Part shown: piece by piece, positions 35,566 to 48,689 of the stretch
How the letters are laid out: every line of letters starts with the position of its first letter
Position numbering within the stretch: the first letter of the stretch is position 1
Assembly: GCA_037349315.1 (NCBI GenBank)
Contig: JBAIAC010000059.1
Span: 6,102,001 to 6,166,000, forward strand
Length of the DNA stretch: 64,000 bases
Source: Chelydra serpentina
Lineage: Eukaryota > Chordata > Testudines > Chelydridae
Direction: 5' to 3'
Made by a program: the position numbers and the translations under genes
The notes under the pieces: generated by a model
What the model saw: only the letters and a program-made list of their open reading frames with translations
Told to the model about the DNA's origin: nothing
The model's database searches: none

Positions 35566-36600
35566 GCCAGCATGGTGCTGCATCATCTTCCATGCCAGGC
35601 ACCTCTCTATGTTAGAGGCCTTCTAGCATCCGCTCCATCTGGTTTTGGAAAACTTTTTGTCTGCTGCATTGGGTTTCAGTGTCAGGCCTCTCAGTGCTTC
35701 AGCCTCAGTGAGGATTAATAGCATTACATCCAGCTCCCATGTGCCAAAGCGTCTGTTTGTTGCACTGAAAATTCTGATACTAGCCTGGGCTTCCTCTCCC
35801 TGTTTTGTTGAATCAGGCTCTCGGTCTCCTGAACCACATGCACACAGGTAGGGATGCACCAGCTGTAGAATCTCACAGAGTCTGTAAGCAGATCTCTATG
35901 GGAAGATTCAGCTAGGAAATTGCCCAGCACTCAAGTGAAGCATCACCAAGAAAGCCCAAACTACCAGTGTCCCCAATCATATACTGTAATAAAATGTTTC
36001 AATGTAGTACATAATAAATAAGCTCTTACGCAGGAATTCTTTCCAGGATTCGGCATTGTCCTTAAACTGGATGCTTCAGAGACAGGCAAAAACTCTACAA
36101 TGCCTGTGGCTTTACTATACTATGGGGAAAGTACTTACTTCCCAACCATAGTTAGCAAACAGGTGATGCCCTAAAGAATGAGGATTTGCGCTACTGCAAT
36201 TTTTAAAAATTATAGCTAGTATAAGTACAGGTGCTATTTTTACTCATATAAATTGTTTTTTGCATCAGCTTTTTTTGTTCAAGTTTATGCCAGTACAAGT
36301 GACGTTTTTCAGCTCTTACTGCTCTAATAAGACCAGGTCATAAGAGAAATGTACCAAAAGATCAAAAAGGTGTTGATACCACAGAGAGAAGCTGTGCGGT
36401 AGTCTGAACTGAATGAGAAAACATTTGCCAGTTGAAAAATCATAACTAATATCAGGTAAGGGCGGGGGACGTGACCAAAAAAGTTTGGGGACCACCGATC
36501 TAAGCTCTTGAGTTTTCACTTCAAAGCTAAGTGAACCTGAAGGGTTAAGGCAAAGACTCTGCTGAGAAGATGCAGCCATTTTTCTCCAATATATAAATCT

Positions 36601-37530
36601 AAGAGGATGGAGTCATCAGCTTTTTTGAGGGAATCTGTCTTTGGGGGAGTAAACCCAAAATAATAATGTCTTGCGTTGTATAGAAAAGTCTGCACGGCGC
36701 AAGCTCATAAAAATTCACCCTCTCCCTCAGTGTGGAGAGAGATATGCACAGCTTCTTGGGACCCTCCCTCCCCGATATGAATTGCACAAACCGGGTTATG
36801 TTATAAACAAGAAATAAATTTAACAACTATGAAAGATAAGTTTGAAGTGATTATAAGGGATAGCAAACAGAACAAAGCAGATTTCTAAGCAAATAAAACA
36901 AAACACGAATACCAAGCTTAAGGTCTTAAAGAGACTGGTTTCAAGAAGTAAATGTTGCTTTTGGGACAGGCTGCAGAAATTCTTGAAGGTTAGCTACCCT
37001 GCTTGCAGCTTAAATCTTCAGGTATCTTATTCACAGACCAGATGGATCCCTTTTCCACCCTGGGTTCAGTACTCTCCCCCTTTCCCTTTGTCCTTGTTCC
37101 TTAGGTGTTTCCAGCAGTCAGCCTGGGTGGGGATTCAGTCTTGACCTCCCCCTCCTTTTAGTGGAAAATTACCAAAGTCCAAGGTGGTGTTTAGTACCAG
37201 GTGACGGGGCCACCTGACCTATTAGTGTCACTGCAGTGTCCCAGGATGCCTCTCAGAAAGGAGAGAGATTAGTATCTTCAAAGTCTTATTGTTTCTTCCT
37301 AATGGCCCATCAAGGCTGTTGTCTGGTGGGTGTCTCCCAAATATACATCCATACAGAGTCAATATTCCTAACTTTAGATACAGAAATGATACATGCATAA
37401 AAATGAGATAATTTACTGAATGTAATTATAACCTTTCCGATGATACCTTACAAGACCCATCTTGCATAAAATATATCTGTTATGCCATATCCATATCATA
37501 AGCATATTTCCATAAAGAATATGGGTTGAA
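36601..37530. repeat. Probable LTR-retroelement remnant
   Basis: Phrases such as 'aatggcccatcaaggctg', 'gggtgtctcccaaatata', 'aaatgatacatgcata' and 'gataccttacaag' recall long LTR or flanking regions common in turtle genomes. A second similar stretch lies at 48.69-49.30 kb. No boundaries, primer-binding site or coding region were identified. A hAT fragment end ('aagtttggggaccaccg') lies just before at about 36480-36497. Confidence 0.35.
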
Positions 37531-38295
37531 AAGTGAGCAAGTAATTTGGAAAAACAACATTAACAATAGGTATGGCAGGAGTGCTAGAGTAGATAGGGTA
37601 TAGGTGTTCTTAGCACCACGTCACTGTGCAGAACAGATCTAAATGAGACAGGGTTTCAGTAATGATGGGGAGAGGAAGCTCTATGTAGACAATACCTATG
37701 AATAGGGGTATTGGTGTTCTGGCCAGATTCTACTGTGCGTGACTATTTACGCTTCTGCTTGCCTGCCTAAATTCCTTGTGTAGTTTCAACTGGAAAAAGT
37801 ACTCTTTACTTCCTGTCCTAAACTACACTGGTACATTATTGCTAAACTTGCTGCTTATCATTCCAGAGGTGACCTCACCTTAATAATGGAATCAGTGATG
37901 CTTACAGTTTGTATCAATTCAAGGTGAAATGTGGTATGTAACAAGATCTTTTATTCATTAAATACTATTTGGGGGCTGAAAATACATGGCATGCTGCACC
38001 TATGAATTAATGTTAAACAATGCTCTAGATTACTACTAAATTCACCATCAGCTCATACAGAAGCACACAGTATCTTATCCATTTTTTCCGAGTCTGAGCT
38101 AGATTGCAGTTCCTTTATTAAGCGCCAAAAACATTGCTGTTTTATAAATGATAAATACAGTAATGACATACATAATTTTATGTTTGCTATAAAACTGTCA
38201 CGTACACTTCATGTTTTGGCCACCTACATTTTCAGTTAACATATAATGATTCATTGGGCTCTTTTAGTGCTGCAGCAAATTAGCATCTCCTAACA

Positions 38296-38845
38296 CAGGG
38301 TTGGGCAAACTTTTTGGCCTGAGGGACACATCGGGGTTCCGAAACTGTATGGAGGGCCGGGGAGGGAAGGCTATGCCTCCCCAAACGGCCTGGACTTTTT
38401 GCCCCCTGCCCCCTCCCACTTTCTACCCCCTGACTGCCCCCGTTAGGACCCCCAACCCATCCAACTGCCACTGCTCCTTGTCCCCTGACTGCCCCCTCCC
38501 GGGATCCCTATCCCCTGACTACCCTGACCCTTATCCACACCCCCCCGCTCCCGACAGGCTCCCCGGGACGTGCGCCTATCCAACCGTTCCCTGTCCCCTG
38601 ATTGCCTCCCAGGACTCCCTGCCCCTTACCCAACCTCTCCACCCCCTTACTGTGCTGCTCAGAGCAGCAGGAGCTTGCAGCCCCACTGCCCAGAGTGCTG
38701 GTGGCACCACGAGCTGAGGCTACAGGGGAGGGGGGACAGCAGGGGAGGGGCCGAGGACTAGCCTCCCTGGCCAGGAGCTCAAGGGCTGGGCAGGACGGTC
38801 CCACAGGCCAGATGTGTCCCACGGGCTGTAGTTTGCCCACCTCTG
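38296..38845 (+). mobile_element. GC-rich nonautonomous hAT element, 550 bp
   Basis: Ends 'cagggttgggcaaac' and 'gtttgcccacctctg' are inverted; flanks TCCTAACA and CCCTAATA match at six of eight positions. The C-rich interior causes long spurious frames on both strands. Confidence 0.85.
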
Positions 38846-39230
38846 CCCTAATAACTAGACAAATTTAAGACTTTTTTTTCTTCCTGCCTCTTTGGGTAGA
38901 CACACATTAACTTGTTTATCATGACATCTAATTGTGAATCATGAGAGGTCGCAGTTTCAGCTGCTGCTTTAAACTGGTTTGACTGTCAAAATGCTTTTTA
39001 CTACCGAAAACTTTAATATTATGCTTCTATGTTTGGTTTGTGTGCTATACAGAGATGTTTTGTTGATTTGTAGGATATGCTATAATTCTCTTGGTTTCAC
39101 AAAGCCACAATTTCAAAAATCAAACTGCTATGACTACAGGGCAAATTGCATCTTAGGCCCCTTTAGCTCTCTTGAGTGCACCACGTAGGTGACCTGCCTG
39201 GCTTCCCTGCACATCATTCAGGGTGTAACT

Positions 39231-40073
39231 CAGGCCTGCACAACTCGTAAAGCGGCGAGGGCCATATTACTCCAAAGAAAACAGCTGAGGGCCGAAACCC
39301 CCCGGCCCCATGGAAACACCCCCCTCCCCCAGCGCCGCCCGCCCCACGGAAACAACCCATCCTTCCCCAGCGCTGTGGTGTGGAAGCCTGTAGAGGGGGA
39401 AAGAAACAGCGCGCATAGGGTGACCAGATCACAGCAGTAAAATAGGACCCATCCCCTCCCTGCTCAGCCCCACCATCACACCCCTCTTCACCCCCCCCCC
39501 CACCAGGGGTCACTATATTACTGCACACAACAGTCAATCTATGCAGTTGTAGATAAATCTCTGCATTATGCATTTTTGTATAACTTTTATGAGACTTTGT
39601 ATTGAACCTTGGTAATATGTTATAGCAGGCACCTAAGGTAGTATAATTAAGGTAAAAGAAAAATGTCTTTTTGCTAGAAGTAGAATAAGATCTCTTCCCC
39701 CCCCCCCCCACTTTGTATTCAATTGCCCTGTTGAATGAATGAGGTGTGAATGAGGAAGGCGTGGAAGGCAGGCACCTTCAGACAGCTGCAACCCTTGGAG
39801 AGGGGATGAGAACCAGACCAAGGACAATCAAACTTATCAAATGGGCTGACTAGAGAAGAGCAGACATACTGACAGCCTCGAGGGTTAGAAGCAAGCATCT
39901 TCCTTTGAGAACACCCTCTTTGTAGCATTGGGACAACCCCCAGCCCAGAGACAAGCAGCAAAAAGGACCAACGGACACAGTCCCAGATTTTGGACCGCAC
40001 AGTGAGCCCACCTACTCACCCCCCCTGCGGGCCGCACAGTGAGCCTACGCGGGCCGCATGTTGTGCAGGCCTG
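39231..40073 (+). mobile_element. 843-bp nonautonomous hAT element, copy A
   Basis: Perfect inverted ends of 14 bp (caggcctgcacaac / gttgtgcaggcctg), with a perfect 8-bp duplication GTGTAACT at 39223-39230 and 40074-40081. A second copy lies inverted at 61526-62321. Despite its length there is no transposase frame. An internal 'agggtgaccagatcac' word resembles the tip of the MITE at 63.1 kb. Confidence 0.95.
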
Positions 40074-40081
40074 GTGTAACT

Positions 40082-42357
40082 GTACAGTCAAACCACTCTT
40101 AGATGGGATTTTGGGGCTTCAGCTCCCCTGATTCATGACCACGAAGGCACAGCTTGGTTTTGAGATCTGCAGTGATTTCCATTCGAGAACCTGTAATAGT
40201 ATAAGTTTGCAGTGATATAGAAACAGTGTCTTCAAAACAAAGCATTATTTATTTGTTTCTCAAAAGTATGACGTGTGTGTAGAGCACAGGGTAAAATCAA
40301 TAGGGCCTACATGCATGGGGCTTACACCTTAAACTTTCCTTGCCAGTTTTTGTAAGTTCCCCTCAGCCCAGATAACTCTGTCTCTGGCAGGGAGAAATAG
40401 CCTGTCCTGTGGCAGCAGGCTCCCTGTCTTTGCATGTGTCAGTCTGTTAGCTTTCACTAATACAACTTGGGTAGCGTTTGGCTACTCACTCAGTCCCTCC
40501 TTTTTCTAGCATCTATGAGGTTTGAGGATCATCTTTGATCCTAGGTTCAGCAGGAGAAGCCATTCTGGCCTGGTTGAAGCGAGAGAGTTTTTTATTTGAT
40601 GGCACACCCTCCCATTGTTCCCTCAAGGAGCCTTGTATTTGCTATTGTTTTGTTTCCTGGTTTTCCCCCTTCGCAGCATCCTTTGATTTAACCTCTGGTG
40701 TTTAGGCAGGTTAATATCAGGGCATATGATGTTTATATTAAAAGTTACACACAACTCCCTTCCTCATTCTTCACACCAACCATTAATTTTTGTTAGTCTG
40801 TATGTTTGGTGAAGTAATGTATGGAGGAGTTGTTGAACATTTCTTAAGATACTAAGACCCCAATCCTGTAAATGCTTATGCATGTGCTTAACCATGTGTG
40901 TTTGAGTGGTCCCATTGAAGTTAAAAGCTTAAGCACATATATGTAAGTATTGATAGAAGTATTAATAATGGTGCAGACTAATTAAACAGCTAGCTGAAAA
41001 AGATGATCTTACATGTATTAAATAGATTTTCCAGTAAATATTTTTAGAAGTATTTGTTCTTTTCATTTGTTTGAAACGGACATCACAAATTATAAAACAT
41101 AATTCACAAATTAATTTAAAAAATGGAATGTGCTTTTCCATTCCTCTGCACTAACCGAATTCTGTCTTCTAAATTCTTAATTAACTCTGTCCAAGAGTCT
41201 TGTGTTTTACTGTTTGCCTTTATTGGAAATTTTTCCAAGCAACAAGACATTTTAAATTCTTCTTGGGCAATAGAAACTTTTTGGCATTCTCATTAGTTTT
41301 GAGAGTAATTTTTCATTATTACAATATATAAAACCTTAAACTTGAATAACAGTGAAAAGGCAGAGGAAGACAAGATCACAGAATATTCAGCTTAATCTGG
41401 CCAAACCAATGTAGCAGATTCTTTCTGAAATAATTTTCTCTAGGCTTTCAATATCTTATGAAAATCAGAAGTAAATTATGTTAACTGCTTACATGATCGG
41501 TAAAGCATGTCTGTCTTCTAATGGTGAAGAAATACTTGACTGGAAAACTTTGCAAATCTCTCTAGAATGTATTGTCTACTCCAGATGTAACTTATTTTAT
41601 GCCACTTGTTTTGCATTGGCTGTGTCTTTTATCAGTCATAAATTTAATGTTTTGCCTAAAAGTACTCTTAATGGATGAGTCACATACTAACCATTTGGTC
41701 TCAGTTTGAGAAACAATTAAAGCATGCAGGTTTGCAAAGTCTTTACTGTATAGATATTCACATCTAATGCTTATGTCTGTTCTAGAATGTGTAGGATTTT
41801 TCTGTATATTTAACGTTTAATTCTTTCTGATGGGATTTTGAGCATAGGCTATAATTTCACTATTTGCTAACTATGAAGTTGGTGCTTTTAATTCTGTTTC
41901 AACTGGATGAACAATGGAACCATTAACTGTTAGACAATAACATTTTACACCTAAGAAGATCCAAATCTATTCTTATTCAAGGATTCCTGTAGTAGATAAA
42001 TGGTTTGTTTCTGAATTATTTAACTTTATGTAGTTAAAATGATATTGAGAATTGTTTCTATTGTGCTTGTAACATCTAATTAATAACCTCTTGTCTGCAC
42101 ACAATGGAATACATGAAATCAAATTTAAAATTATTTACTAAAGTATGTAGGATTACACTTCTTATAATGAAAACACAATTTTAGTGTCAGTATCAGCAGG
42201 CCAGGTAGGAGAGAGAAGCTCTGTTTTGCACCATGAATACTGAAGAATACAAAAACTAGAATATACTGTATTCATGAATATAAACTAAACAGCACTTTGA
42301 ATTCATCTTTCTTTCTGTATGGCATTGTTAAAGGTCGACACTGCTCTTTTAATGTAG
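40082..42357 (+). other. BTBD10: End of BTBD10 intron 1
   Basis: Mostly AT-rich, with one ancient palindromic repeat at about 40857-40945 ('ccccaatcctgtaaatgctt'). It ends in the pyrimidine tract and acceptor ttttaatgtag at 42357. Confidence 0.5.
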
Positions 42358-42515
<158 letters not shown>

Positions 42516-43236
42516 TAGGTGCCATATACAATCTATCGCATCTCAGAGCTACAGTAAATCTCATTTTAAAGACAACTGTATTTGGTTGTGGCAAGTCCTG
42601 TCATGAATGTGGGAGTTCTTCTCTTTTTAAAGCAACTCAAGTTAAAAATGTCACTTGAAAGAATTAGTTTTATTGAAACAATTATCAGCCTTCCTAATTT
42701 TCACTTGTATTTGTTCAGCTGTTTGTTTCTTGGTCTTCTCCAAATTAAATGAATTATGAATTCACTTAGTTGCTAGCTTGTTACGTGGACACCTGAATAG
42801 TTGGGTTGGATACCAGACACTTTATTTCCTGGTAATCATTTCAGTGAGCTGGCACTATTTAACAGAACACTTGGGGTATTTGCAGCTTGCTCATGGCGAT
42901 GAATCAATATTTGCTTACATGAGTTTCACTCTTTATGGCTCTTTGTTTGCTTAGCAAACTTGCTTGCTTTTGACTGCTAAATGAGTTCTTTACCTAAATA
43001 TGGATTTTTCAAGTTGGGATGTTTGTAAGTACTCAATCTGAAGACAGTTTAGGGAGTACATTTATTTTTCAGCTGTTGTATTCAGAATAGAAGCTAAACA
43101 AGACAATAGCTTAAGTTGTAAACATATTTTTGTAGCAAAGTTTCTCTTCACATATATGTGTCTGTTCAAGGATTTGAGCCATTATTAAACATTAATTACA
43201 CCTCACAACATTCTGCTCAGCTAGGTAAATGTTAGA

Positions 43237-43458
43237 CATGGGGTTCTCAAACTGGGGATCGGTACCCCTCGGGGTCATGAGGTTATTACGTGGGGGTCGG
43301 GGGGGCGCGCTGTCAGCCTCCACCCCAAACCCCACTTTGCCTCCAGCATTTATAATGGTGTTAAATATATTTAAAAGTATTTTTCATTTATGGGGGGGTC
43401 GCACTTAGAGGCTTGCTATGTGAAAGGGGTCACCAGTACAAAAGTTTGAGAACCACTG
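43237..43458. mobile_element. hAT MITE, about 222 bp
   Basis: The arms 'ggggttctcaaactgg' and 'aagtttgagaaccactg' are inverted; TGTTAGAC occurs on both sides (43230-43237 overlapping the first base, and 43459-43466). Confidence 0.85.
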
Positions 43459-43465
43459 TGTTAGA

Positions 43466-43620
43466 CTATCCATTTTACAGGTGGGGAAACTGATGCACTC
43501 AATTGTTAAATGATTATCAAGTCACACAGTGATTCAACAGCTGAGCTAGAAATAAAATTCATAAGACCAGATTGTTATATTCCCTTTCTAATTGCTAAAC
43601 CTTCCTCCCTCAGTAACGGG
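43466..43620 (-). repeat. MIR SINE, antisense
   Basis: 'ccattttacaggtggggaaa', 'ctgatgcactc', 'aagtcacacagtgattc' correspond to the MIR core complement. Confidence 0.7.
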
Positions 43621-45768
43621 ATATTGCTGTATCAAATACCTTAAATTTACAATATAAAGTTTAATATTACATTAGGAGATATGGAAGACATGCAATTGGC
43701 ATAATTGTATTTCAGCCAAATATGCATCTAGTAAAACAGCTGAATTAATTTTTATTGAACACTAATGTCTCTAAAATGAAGCATAAATTAAAGTAAGTTC
43801 AAGCAAATAAATGTTTTCTCTTAAAGATAAATAACTTGGTAGTGCTAAGTGCTCTACAGGTTATAGATCTGTATAATATGCCAAAAAAATTCTAATATAC
43901 ATTTTGACGGGAAAGCATCCAAACTAACATTTGACCATTGGATAATATAGGCAGTTTTTGGGAAACGTTGAACAAGAAATTGACTTAATTGTTTCAGCTG
44001 ATAATAAATAACTTATATTTGTCTTTGCCACATGAGACATTGAAATATATGAAAAGTAATGTGTTAGGGCAAAGGACTGAATTACTAGAAAACAAAGTGT
44101 GCTCAGTCCAAAAGCTGTGCTAAAGAATAGAATTAATATTTTTAGGTGACCAGTCAATTCAGTATGGCTCTTAACTTACTGGATGCTCTTTGCAAAAGAA
44201 GAACCTAAAATCTGTATAGAGCTAGTGGTGGCAGAAAAATGCTTTTTAGGACACAAACTTAAGGCCTTCACTCACAAGGCACTAACTGGTTATGAGAATT
44301 GGGTACCCCATCCCCATTCATGTTGCACTTTATGGGATATACGTTACATCATGGTAGAGAAAAATATTTTGAGAAATTGCATGTGGTAGTAATGTAACTC
44401 CACTGTATTTAATCCATCTGAACAAGGGAGTAAAGTTAAGGTTGCATGTACAAACAAACTGGCATTTCCTGATTTGAGTGTGTAACCATGCAACCTTAGC
44501 ATTTTTAACATAGTTTTTATGCAATTTACTAGGTTTAAAAAAGAGACTGCATGATCTGGAACTATTTGCGAATTGTCCTGCACAAGGTTGATAAGCAGAC
44601 ACGGGCTACTTCACAATTCTGTCTCATTCACTTTGTGCCTTGCTAAATGAAGCAAATGGCATGTCGGGAATGTCGTTGGGTTCTTTTTTTTGAACACAGA
44701 GAGAGTAAAAAGAAAACGGCTGAACAGATTTTGCTCATGTTTAAAATATAAAAATAAAAAGCCTACAGGTAGAACCCAGATCTGAAATGTTTCAGCTCCA
44801 TAAGTGAAGTTAATGCCTGTGCGTTCCCTCTCTGAGCTCAGTATTCAATTGTGATAGCTCATCGCAGGGTACATCTACACTTCAAGCTGAGGGTATGATT
44901 CCCAGCTTGACAAGACATACTCGTGTTAACTCTCATCAAGCTAGCATGTAGCCATGGCAGAAATAGAAGGGATTCAGAGATTGGGGGTGAAAATGAATTA
45001 GTCCTGGAGAGCCTTCTGTATGAAGAGACTGTATAGGTAGGAATTGTTTAATTTAGAAGGGACATGAGAGGTATAGAAAATAATGAATGGCATACAGATA
45101 TTAATGTTTGTCACAATGACTTTCATCTCATCATCTTATCTGTTGGAGTAATTTTTAAAACTTCTATTACTAAAATAAGCAGACAAGACTGAATAATTGT
45201 AGGAATCAGACCTGTTGACTAAAGAGGTGCCATTTTTAGTTATTCTTTGGACTTCAAATGTTCTTTAAGCACTAGTCATCTAAATAGTTACAACTATGTA
45301 ATAAGTACAGCTGTTGTATTTTTTTAGTTTAATTTTTCATTGTTTATAAACTTGTAAAGCACATTTTGTAAACATTTTTCTCTAATCCTATTTCTCTAAG
45401 CACACCCTCTTAACGTGTGATGGAAGCTTTGCCTGTTGTTTATGGCTATTTCAAAGCTCATCCTTGACCTTTCCTCTTCTGCCTTGGAGTGTCAATACTT
45501 GTTTGACCATTGATTATGTTCAGCTGATGCTCAGTTCGAAACCACCCTCATTTCACTATTGAATTATATTATTTCCTATATGTGTCATGATAGTAGGATT
45601 TTGGCTGCACCCTAACGCCTTCCCATGTCTGTCTCTGCAATAGCTCTCTGTAACTTAGTTTTTTATTCCCAAGGCCACAATTATTAATCTTTCTTGAATC
45701 ACTTTCCACACTTCTTGCCTCTAAGAGCCTATCTACATTCCAAGTTGTGTCACTGTAGGTTAGGAACA
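43621..45768 (+). other. BTBD10 intron 2, with CR1 and MITE fragments
   Basis: About 44868-44960 carries 'gggtacatctacacttcaa', a Harbinger-like end. About 44990-45110 ('gggacatgagaggtatag', 'aaataatgaatgg') resembles the C-terminal coding part of CR1 in sense. The rest is unassigned. Confidence 0.4.
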
Positions 45769-45776
45769 TGCATGTT

Positions 45777-46230
45777 CAGTGTCATAGCCAGGTTTAGAGC
45801 ACAGGGGGAGCGGTGCTATAAAAAGGCGCCTCCCCGCTCCCCCGGTACTCACCCGGCGGCGCTTTAAAGGGCCATGGGCTCCAGCCGCTGCGGAGCCCCC
45901 GGGCCTTTTAAATCCCCGCCTGAGCCCGGCTCCGGCAGCAGGGCTGGGGGCGGGGGGGGGGGGGCGGCGCTTTAAAAGGCCCACAGCTCCCCGCAGCGGC
46001 AGGAGCCACGGGCCTTTTAAAGCCGCCCCCCCCCCCCAGCCTGGGTCCGGCAGCGGGGCTGGGGGGGGCACTTTAAAGGGCCCGTGGCTCCCCGCAGCGG
46101 CAGGAGCCGCCGGCCTTTTAAAGCGCCCCCGAGCCCGGCTCCCGCAGCGGGGCTCGGACGGTGCCTTAGAGCCTCTTCTCCTCACAGGGGGAGCAGCCGG
46201 TCCCCCTGCTCCCCCCCAGCTACGCTACTG
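45777..46230. mobile_element. hAT element with internal ~100-bp tandem units
   Basis: It starts 'cagtgtcatagccagg' and ends 'cagctacgctactg', with the perfect 8-bp duplication TGCATGTT at 45769-45776 and 46231-46238. The interior (about 45855-46160) contains three GC-rich units of roughly 100 bp, each with facing 'ctttaaa(a/g)ggcc' and 'ggccttttaaa' words. Long C and G runs make this stretch error-prone in assembly. Confidence 0.92.
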
Positions 46231-46760
46231 TGCATGTTCAGATATGGCTTTTGTTGGTGGTTGGGACATGTTTATAGGTGATGAATAAATATGTAACTTG
46301 ATTCACTCTCACAGTTTTATAACTCTTTCTTTACACAGAACAAAAAGTTAAAATACGGATACATGTAACCTTCCCAAAAAGGCACCAAGTTGCCTACTGT
46401 CATCACTGGAGCACTATCAGCATTTATCCTTTATTTAACCTGTCTTTTATTGCAAGGGAGACTTTTCCTATCTATAAATTCAATTTCTGTAATGAAACAT
46501 TTGAAAATGTAGACTAATGGGTTTTCTTCTGTGGTTTAACTTGCTGGGCAAAGTGACCACTCACCCGTTTCTCAGACTCTATTTCTCCACCATCTGTTGC
46601 CTTCTACTGGCTGGCTGCTGTGCTTTCTCCTGTTGGATTCTTTCTGAGCTCTTAAGCATATTTATTGTGGAAAATTTGATTAGAACATCAGACTAAACTG
46701 TATATATATTTTAAAAAAGTCTAGTTGCCAGCATCAATGTATAAAGGCCTTGGGTGAGTT

Positions 46761-47275
46761 CAGGGATCTCAAACTCAAATCACCACAAGGGCTACATAAG
46801 GACTAGTACAGTGGCCTGAGAGCCGCATCACTGACACCTTTTCATACAAAGGTACAAAAGCCGCCCGCTCTGTCCCCAGCCCTGCCCTCACTCCACCCCT
46901 TCCATGAGGCTCCGCCCCTGCCCCGCCTCTTTCCACCCCTTCCCCGCCCACATTCCAACCCCTTCCCCAAAGCTCCTGCCCCAACTCTGCCCCCTCCCTG
47001 CCCCTCTTTCAACCCCTTCCCCAAATCCCCGCTCTGGCCCTGCCTCTTCTCTGCCTCCTCCTCGAGCGCTCCGCGTCCCTACTCCTCCCCCCTCCCTCCT
47101 GGAAAGTCCTAAGCGCCACCAAACTGTTTGGCGACAGGAAGCGCTGGGAGGTAGGTGGAAGAGCGGGGATGCAGCGCCCTGGGTTGGGGGGGGGGGTGAA
47201 GAGCAGAGGGCGGGGAGTCGGTATCTATGGCGGACCGCAGGAAATAGCTCTGCGGGCTGCGTGTTTGAGACTCCT
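46761..47275. mobile_element. GC-rich hAT-like element, about 515 bp
   Basis: It opens 'cagggatctcaaactc' and closes 'gtgtttgagactcctg', inverted ends of a hAT type, around a C-rich then G-rich interior. I could not find a matching 8-bp flank, so the boundaries are less sure. Confidence 0.65.
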
Positions 47276-47966
47276 GTTCTAGATTGTCCCTATCTGTTCT
47301 GCACTGAACAATGGTGAGAAGCAATGAGCTGTACTCAGTGCCATCTGACAAGGCTGATATATCAATCCTCTCATGCTTTGTAAAGGTATGTAAGGATTGC
47401 CAGATGGTGGCCTCACCCAACTCTTTTGCTGAAGCCTTTCTCCTTTCAACCCAAGAGGTGGTTATGACCTTAATAGAGTGGGTTGTGAATGTTGCTGTGG
47501 GGTGAAGATTCTTGTGGCTTTATGTGCAGAAATAATGCAAGATTTTATCAACCTACCTATGGTGAGCAAATAGAATTTAAGGGCCCTATATAACATCCTT
47601 ATTTTCTATTTGAGGGGTTTTGGAGTTGGACAAAAGCTTGGTAAGAAAACTTATGATGGGAGATCCGGACTTGTAAATAAGCCCTGGAGTTAATCTAACT
47701 GCTGCTTCCTTGTGGGAGGTCAGAACAGAGTCTTCATATGTAGTGCTGCTAGCTCTAATTCACTTGACTGAAGTAATCATGAGAATATATTAGGAGAGGA
47801 AATGTTGGCATTAGTGACTCAAAAGTGGAAACAAATACTTTTTAAAAACTAGACTCCGTGACTTAGACTTAAATTTTAATTTAAGTCTGAGAGACAATTC
47901 CCTTTATCAAGTGTCTTTAGGGCTGACCCTGCCATGAATTCTCCTTCCCCTCTGATTGCCTTAAGA

Positions 47967-48610
47967 CAGGGGTGGGCAAACTTTTTGGCCCGAGGGCCAC
48001 ATATGGGTATGGAAATTGTGTGGCGGGCCATGAATGCTCACAAAATTGGGAGTTGGGGGATGGGGGGGGCTGAGGGCTCTGGGGTGGGGCCAGAAATGAG
48101 GAGTTCAGGGTGTGGGAGGGAGCTCCGGACTGGGGCAGGTGGTTTGGGTGTGGGGGGGTGAGGGCTCCAGCTGGGGGTGTGGGCTCTGGGGTGGGGCTGG
48201 AGATGAGGGATTGGGGTGCAGGAGGGTGCTCTGGGCTGGGACTGAGGCTCAGAGGGCAGGAGGGGGATCAGGGCTAGGGCAGGGGTGCAGGCTCCGGGTG
48301 GCGCTTACCTCAAGCAGCTCCTGGAAGCAGCGGCATGTCCCCCCTCCAGCATGGAGGCACAGCCAGGTGGCTCTCCACACTGCCTCGTCTGCAGGCGCCG
48401 CCCCTGCAGCTCCCATTGGCTGCAGTTCCTTGCCAATGGGAGCTGCAGATCCGGCACTTGGGGCGGGAGCAGCATACGGCACCCCCTGGCTTCCCCCACG
48501 CGTAGGAGCTGGAGAGGGGACAAGCTGCTGTTTCTGGGAGCCGCGCGGAGCAGGGCAAGCCCCGGATCCCGCTCCCTGGTGAAAACTCGAGGGCCGGATT
48601 AAAACATCTG
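47967..48610 (+). mobile_element. GC-rich hAT-like element, 3' truncated
   Basis: The start 'caggggtgggcaaac' matches the start of the 38.3-kb element, followed by G-rich tandem 'ggctctggggtggggc'-like units. The 3' end stops at 'gagggccggattaaaac' without the expected inverted end. Confidence 0.65.
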
Positions 48611-48689
48611 AAGTTACTAAAGAAAATAAAAGGTAAGCGTGCAGTCTAAATCTTTAACCTGATTAGACTAGGTAGTATTTGGATCAAAC

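Noticed and set aside
38301..38868. Proline-rich frames on both strands.
   Set aside because: They lie wholly in the C-rich interior of a hAT element.
48112..48602. Overlapping Gly-, Ser- and Cys-rich frames on both strands.
   Set aside because: They are produced by the G-rich tandem interior of a truncated hAT-like element.
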